Shown here piece after piece: positions 6,033 through 8,267 of a stretch of 8,267 nucleotides of DNA. The DNA is from Sphingomonas sp. UBA4766 (GTDB lineage: Bacteria > Pseudomonadota > Alphaproteobacteria > Sphingomonadales > Sphingomonadaceae): positions 1-8,267 of the forward strand of contig DHHS01000149.1 in assembly GCA_002403415.1 (NCBI GenBank). The letters are read 5' to 3'. Position 1 is the first letter of the stretch. Every line of letters starts with the position of its first letter. Both the position numbers and the translations under genes were made by a program. The notes beneath the pieces were generated by a model, which searched no databases, had not been told where the DNA came from, and worked only from the letters and a program-made list of their open reading frames with translations.

Positions 6033-6829
6033 CCACCTCGGCTGAGGTCAACCGCACCGAGCTTGTCACCCGCATCGTCGCCGGGGCGGCGATGATTGCA
6101 GTGGCGCTGGCGGCATTGTGGCTGGGGGGCGTGGCGTTCTGGATATTGTGCTGCGTCGTTGCGCTGGGCGTGCTGCGCGAATGGGGGATGCTGGTGGGCA
6201 TGGTAGAGGGTGAGCGGCGGTTGATGCTGTTTGCCCTGTCGGTGCCGCTTGCCATCATGTCGCCCTGGGCAGCGGGGCCGGATTTCTTTGCGCTGGGTCT
6301 GGTCGCGGCGGCGAGTTTTTTCGTGGTCATCATCTGGCGCAAGCCCGAGCGCGCTGCGGGGGTGCTTTATGCCGGGTTGCCCGTGCTCGCGCTGCTCCTG
6401 ATTCGCGATCAACCGCGCGGGCTGTTGTTCGCTTTTTGGACATTTGCGCTGGTGTGGGCGTGCGATATTGGCGCGTTCTTTGCCGGGCGCTGGCTTGGCG
6501 GACCACGGTTGGCGCCGGACATCAGCCCGAACAAGACCTGGGCAGGGCTGGCGGGCGGGATCATCGCCGCAAGCGCGCTGGCCGCGGTGCTTCATGTGAC
6601 AATGGGCTTGCCGTGGCGGCTGGCGCTTGCGACACCGGCGCTGGCGATCGCATCGCAGGGAGGGGATTTGTTCGAAAGCTGGCTTAAGCGGCGGGCGGGC
6701 GTTAAGGATAGCGGATCGATCCTGCCGGGGCATGGCGGCTTGCTGGACCGGCTTGACGGGCTGGTGCCGGTTGCACCGCTGGCTGCGATTCTGGTGATGC
6801 TGCCGCAACTTCGGGGAATGATGACATGA
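6029..6829 (+). CDS. cdsA: Phosphatidate cytidylyltransferase (CDP-diacylglycerol synthase)
   Basis: Integral membrane enzyme that makes CDP-diacylglycerol from phosphatidic acid and CTP, the branch-point precursor for phosphatidylserine/PE and phosphatidylglycerol/cardiolipin. The 266-residue protein is very hydrophobic with about seven to eight membrane segments. It has the family core WACDIGAFFAGRWLGG (143-158), SPNKTWAGLAGG (166-177) and the C-terminal signature SQGGDLFESWLKRRAGVKDS (209-228) with ILPGHGGLLDRLDG (231-244). It is slightly shorter than E. coli CdsA (285), mainly at the N-terminus. The start is GTG at 6029 within GTGA shared with the uppS stop; GGCGGG just upstream is too close to be a good ribosome-binding site, so initiation probably depends on coupling. 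Its product feeds the pathway that ends with psd in the same window. Confidence 0.95.
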   Translation: MTTSAEVNRTELVTRIVAGAAMIAVALAALWLGGVAFWILCCVVALGVLREWGMLVGMVEGERRLMLFALSVPLAIMSPWAAGPDFFALGLVAAASFFVVIIWRKPERAAGVLYAGLPVLALLLIRDQPRGLLFAFWTFALVWACDIGAFFAGRWLGGPRLAPDISPNKTWAGLAGGIIAASALAAVLHVTMGLPWRLALATPALAIASQGGDLFESWLKRRAGVKDSGSILPGHGGLLDRLDGLVPVAPLAAILVMLPQLRGMMT

Positions 6830-7983
6830 AAACGGTGACGATCCTGGGCGCAACCGGATCGATCGGGGGGTCAACGCTTGATCTGATCGAGCGCGAACCG
6901 GAGAAATTCGATGTGCTGGCGCTGACCGCCAATTGCGATGTCGCAAAGCTCGCAGCGGCGGCCATTCGTACCAATGCCAAGCGCGCCGTCGTCGCCGATG
7001 CGGCTTGCTATGCCGATCTGAAGACAGCGCTGGCGGGCACCGGGATCGAGGCCGCCGCTGGCGCAGATGCTGTGTGCGAAACCGCGGCGATGGGTGCGGA
7101 CTGGACGATGGCGGCGATCGTCGGCTGTGCAGGGCTCAAGCCGGTGATGGCGGCGATCGAACAGGGCAAGACGGTCGTGCTCGCCAACAAGGAACCGCTG
7201 GTGTCGGCGGGCGATGTCATTGTGGCGGCGGCCGAGCGGACAGGCGCCACTCTGCTCCCCGCCGATTCTGAGCATAATGCGATTTACCAGTGTTTCGACT
7301 TCGACCGGCCAGAGGGCGTGCGCCGGATCATCCTGACCGCAAGCGGCGGACCGTTTCGCACCAAAAGCCGCGAGGAAATGCGCGGTATGACCGTGGCGCA
7401 GGCGGTTGCCCATCCCAATTGGTCAATGGGGGCCAAAATCTCGGTCGATTCGGCGACGCTGATGAACAAGGGGCTGGAGCTGATCGAGGCGGCGCGGTTG
7501 TTCCCGGTCGCGAACGATCAGATCGAAATCATCTGCCACCCGCAATCGATCATCCATTCGATGGTCGAATATGTCGATGGCTCGATCCTGGCGCAATTGG
7601 GGCCGAGCGATATGCGGGTTCCCATCGCCCATTGCCTTGCCTGGCCATGCCGGATGGTAACGCCGATGGCGCCGCTCGATCTGGTCGCGATCGGACGGCT
7701 CGATTTCGAAGCGCCGGATGCGGAGCGTTTCCCCGCGCTGCGGCTGGCGCGCGAAGCGCTGGATGCGGGCGGCGCGCGCCCGGCGATTCTGAACGCCGCC
7801 AATGAAGTGGCGGTCGCCGCTTTTTTAGCGGGCGAGATTGGCTTTCTTGAAATTGCCGCAATCGTTGAGGATACGTTAGCGCGTTACGACCCGGCGGCGC
7901 CCGAGGCGCTCGACGCGGTGCTCGCGATTGACGCCGATGCCCGGCGGATCGCGGGAGAACGTGTGAAGGATTGCGTAGTTTGA
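6826..7983 (+). CDS. dxr: 1-deoxy-D-xylulose 5-phosphate reductoisomerase
   Basis: Second enzyme of the MEP isoprenoid pathway: it rearranges and reduces DXP to 2-C-methyl-D-erythritol 4-phosphate with NADPH and a divalent metal, and is the target of fosmidomycin. The 385-residue protein has the dinucleotide loop GATGSIG (8-14), LANKEPLV (119-126), the metal-site LPADSEHNAIYQ (144-155, Asp147 and Glu149), LTASGGPFR (170-178), AHPNWSMGAKISVDSATLMN (195-214), the third metal ligand Glu218 in NKGLE, and HPQSIIHSMVEY (238-249). All expected catalytic residues are present. The ATG at 6826 overlaps the cdsA stop as ATGA, with GGGGAA (6813-6818) at good spacing. It supplies precursors for the UppS reaction two genes upstream. 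Confidence 0.98.
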   Translation: MKTVTILGATGSIGGSTLDLIEREPEKFDVLALTANCDVAKLAAAAIRTNAKRAVVADAACYADLKTALAGTGIEAAAGADAVCETAAMGADWTMAAIVGCAGLKPVMAAIEQGKTVVLANKEPLVSAGDVIVAAAERTGATLLPADSEHNAIYQCFDFDRPEGVRRIILTASGGPFRTKSREEMRGMTVAQAVAHPNWSMGAKISVDSATLMNKGLELIEAARLFPVANDQIEIICHPQSIIHSMVEYVDGSILAQLGPSDMRVPIAHCLAWPCRMVTPMAPLDLVAIGRLDFEAPDAERFPALRLAREALDAGGARPAILNAANEVAVAAFLAGEIGFLEIAAIVEDTLARYDPAAPEALDAVLAIDADARRIAGERVKDCVV

Positions 7984-8267
7984 TCCAGTCCCCTGGTCTG
8001 TTGCAAACCGTGCTGGCGTTTGTGCTGGTGATCGGCCCGCTGGTGTTTCTGCACGAGCTTGGTCATTACCTCGCCGGTCGCGTGTTCGGCGTGAAGGCCG
8101 AGGAGTTTTCGATCGGCTTTGGGCGCGAGCTGTTCGGTGTGACTGACCGGCGGGGCACGCGCTGGAAATTCAGCCTGTTGCCGCTCGGCGGGTTTGTGAA
8201 ATTTGCCGGCGACATGGATCCGTCGAGCCGCAGCGATCCCGACTGGCTCCCCCCCCCCCCCCCCCCC
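7980..8267 (+). CDS. rseP: RIP zinc metalloprotease RseP, N-terminal part
   Basis: Inner-membrane site-2 protease that cuts anti-sigma factors inside the membrane during envelope stress and clears leftover signal peptides. About 90 residues are visible. They start at TTG (7980), which overlaps the dxr stop as TTGA, with GAAGGA (7965-7970) 9 bases upstream. A membrane segment (about residues 7-24) runs into the zinc-binding HELGH (25-29). GVKAEEFSIGFGRELFG and then WKFSLLPLGGFVKFAGD follow, as in M50-family RseP proteins. The frame stays open to the window end, but reliable sequence stops at Leu90 (8247-8249); beyond that the C run would encode only proline and is probably not real. The PDZ domains and the second catalytic motif lie outside the window. 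bamA usually follows. Confidence 0.93.
   Translation, partial: MIQSPGLLQTVLAFVLVIGPLVFLHELGHYLAGRVFGVKAEEFSIGFGRELFGVTDRRGTRWKFSLLPLGGFVKFAGDMDPSSRSDPDWLPPPPPP
8249..8267. other. Terminal run of 19 C, probable sequencing or assembly artefact
   Basis: The last 19 bases are all C. They interrupt a conserved coding region of rseP, where a mixed sequence is expected after the DWL residues. A poly-C (or poly-G on the other strand) contig end is typical of two-colour sequencing reads that run out of signal. Confidence 0.8.

Overview
The window is ordinary chromosomal DNA of high G+C content. It most likely comes from an alphaproteobacterium of the sphingomonad type. The evidence is the gene order rpsB-tsf-pyrH-frr-uppS-cdsA-dxr-rseP, protein sequences that resemble that group, promoter-like TTGA/CTA pairs of the alphaproteobacterial style, and a GTTC-N7-GTTC LexA box, which is the alphaproteobacterial form of the SOS operator. 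No tRNA, rRNA, CRISPR array, transposase or insertion sequence was seen.

Layout. Positions 1-641 (minus) hold the first 213 residues of an NADP-isocitrate dehydrogenase (icd), cut by the window edge. Positions 642-818 are a divergent intergenic region with one promoter candidate for each side. Positions 819-1547 (plus) encode phosphatidylserine decarboxylase (psd). Positions 1544-1792 (minus) encode an unrecognised 82-residue protein with one membrane segment, converging on psd so that the two stop codons share a TTAA. Positions 1793-2021 are a compact two-way control region with an SOS-type operator. From 2022 to the right edge everything is on the plus strand: rpsB, tsf, pyrH, frr, uppS, cdsA, dxr and the start of rseP. 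The last 19 bases are a pure C run that is probably artificial.

How the genes fit together. rpsB, tsf and frr serve translation (ribosomal protein S2, EF-Ts, ribosome recycling) and pyrH makes UDP for nucleic acid and envelope precursors. uppS, cdsA, dxr and rseP serve the envelope: isoprenoid precursor (dxr), undecaprenyl carrier (uppS), CDP-diacylglycerol for phospholipids (cdsA) and envelope stress proteolysis (rseP). Psd uses phosphatidylserine, which is made from the CdsA product. From frr to rseP every junction is a 4-base stop/start overlap, and three of the four starts are not ATG, so these genes are probably translated in a coupled way.

The most interesting part is 1792-1923. The small membrane protein gene has a near-consensus promoter (TTGACA, 17 bp, CATATC on the minus strand) with a perfect GTTC-N7-GTTC box between the two elements. 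Its -35 lies 3 bp from the -35 of the outward-facing rpsB promoter candidate. This predicts a DNA-damage-inducible small membrane protein whose promoter abuts that of the S2/EF-Ts operon. This is inference from sequence.
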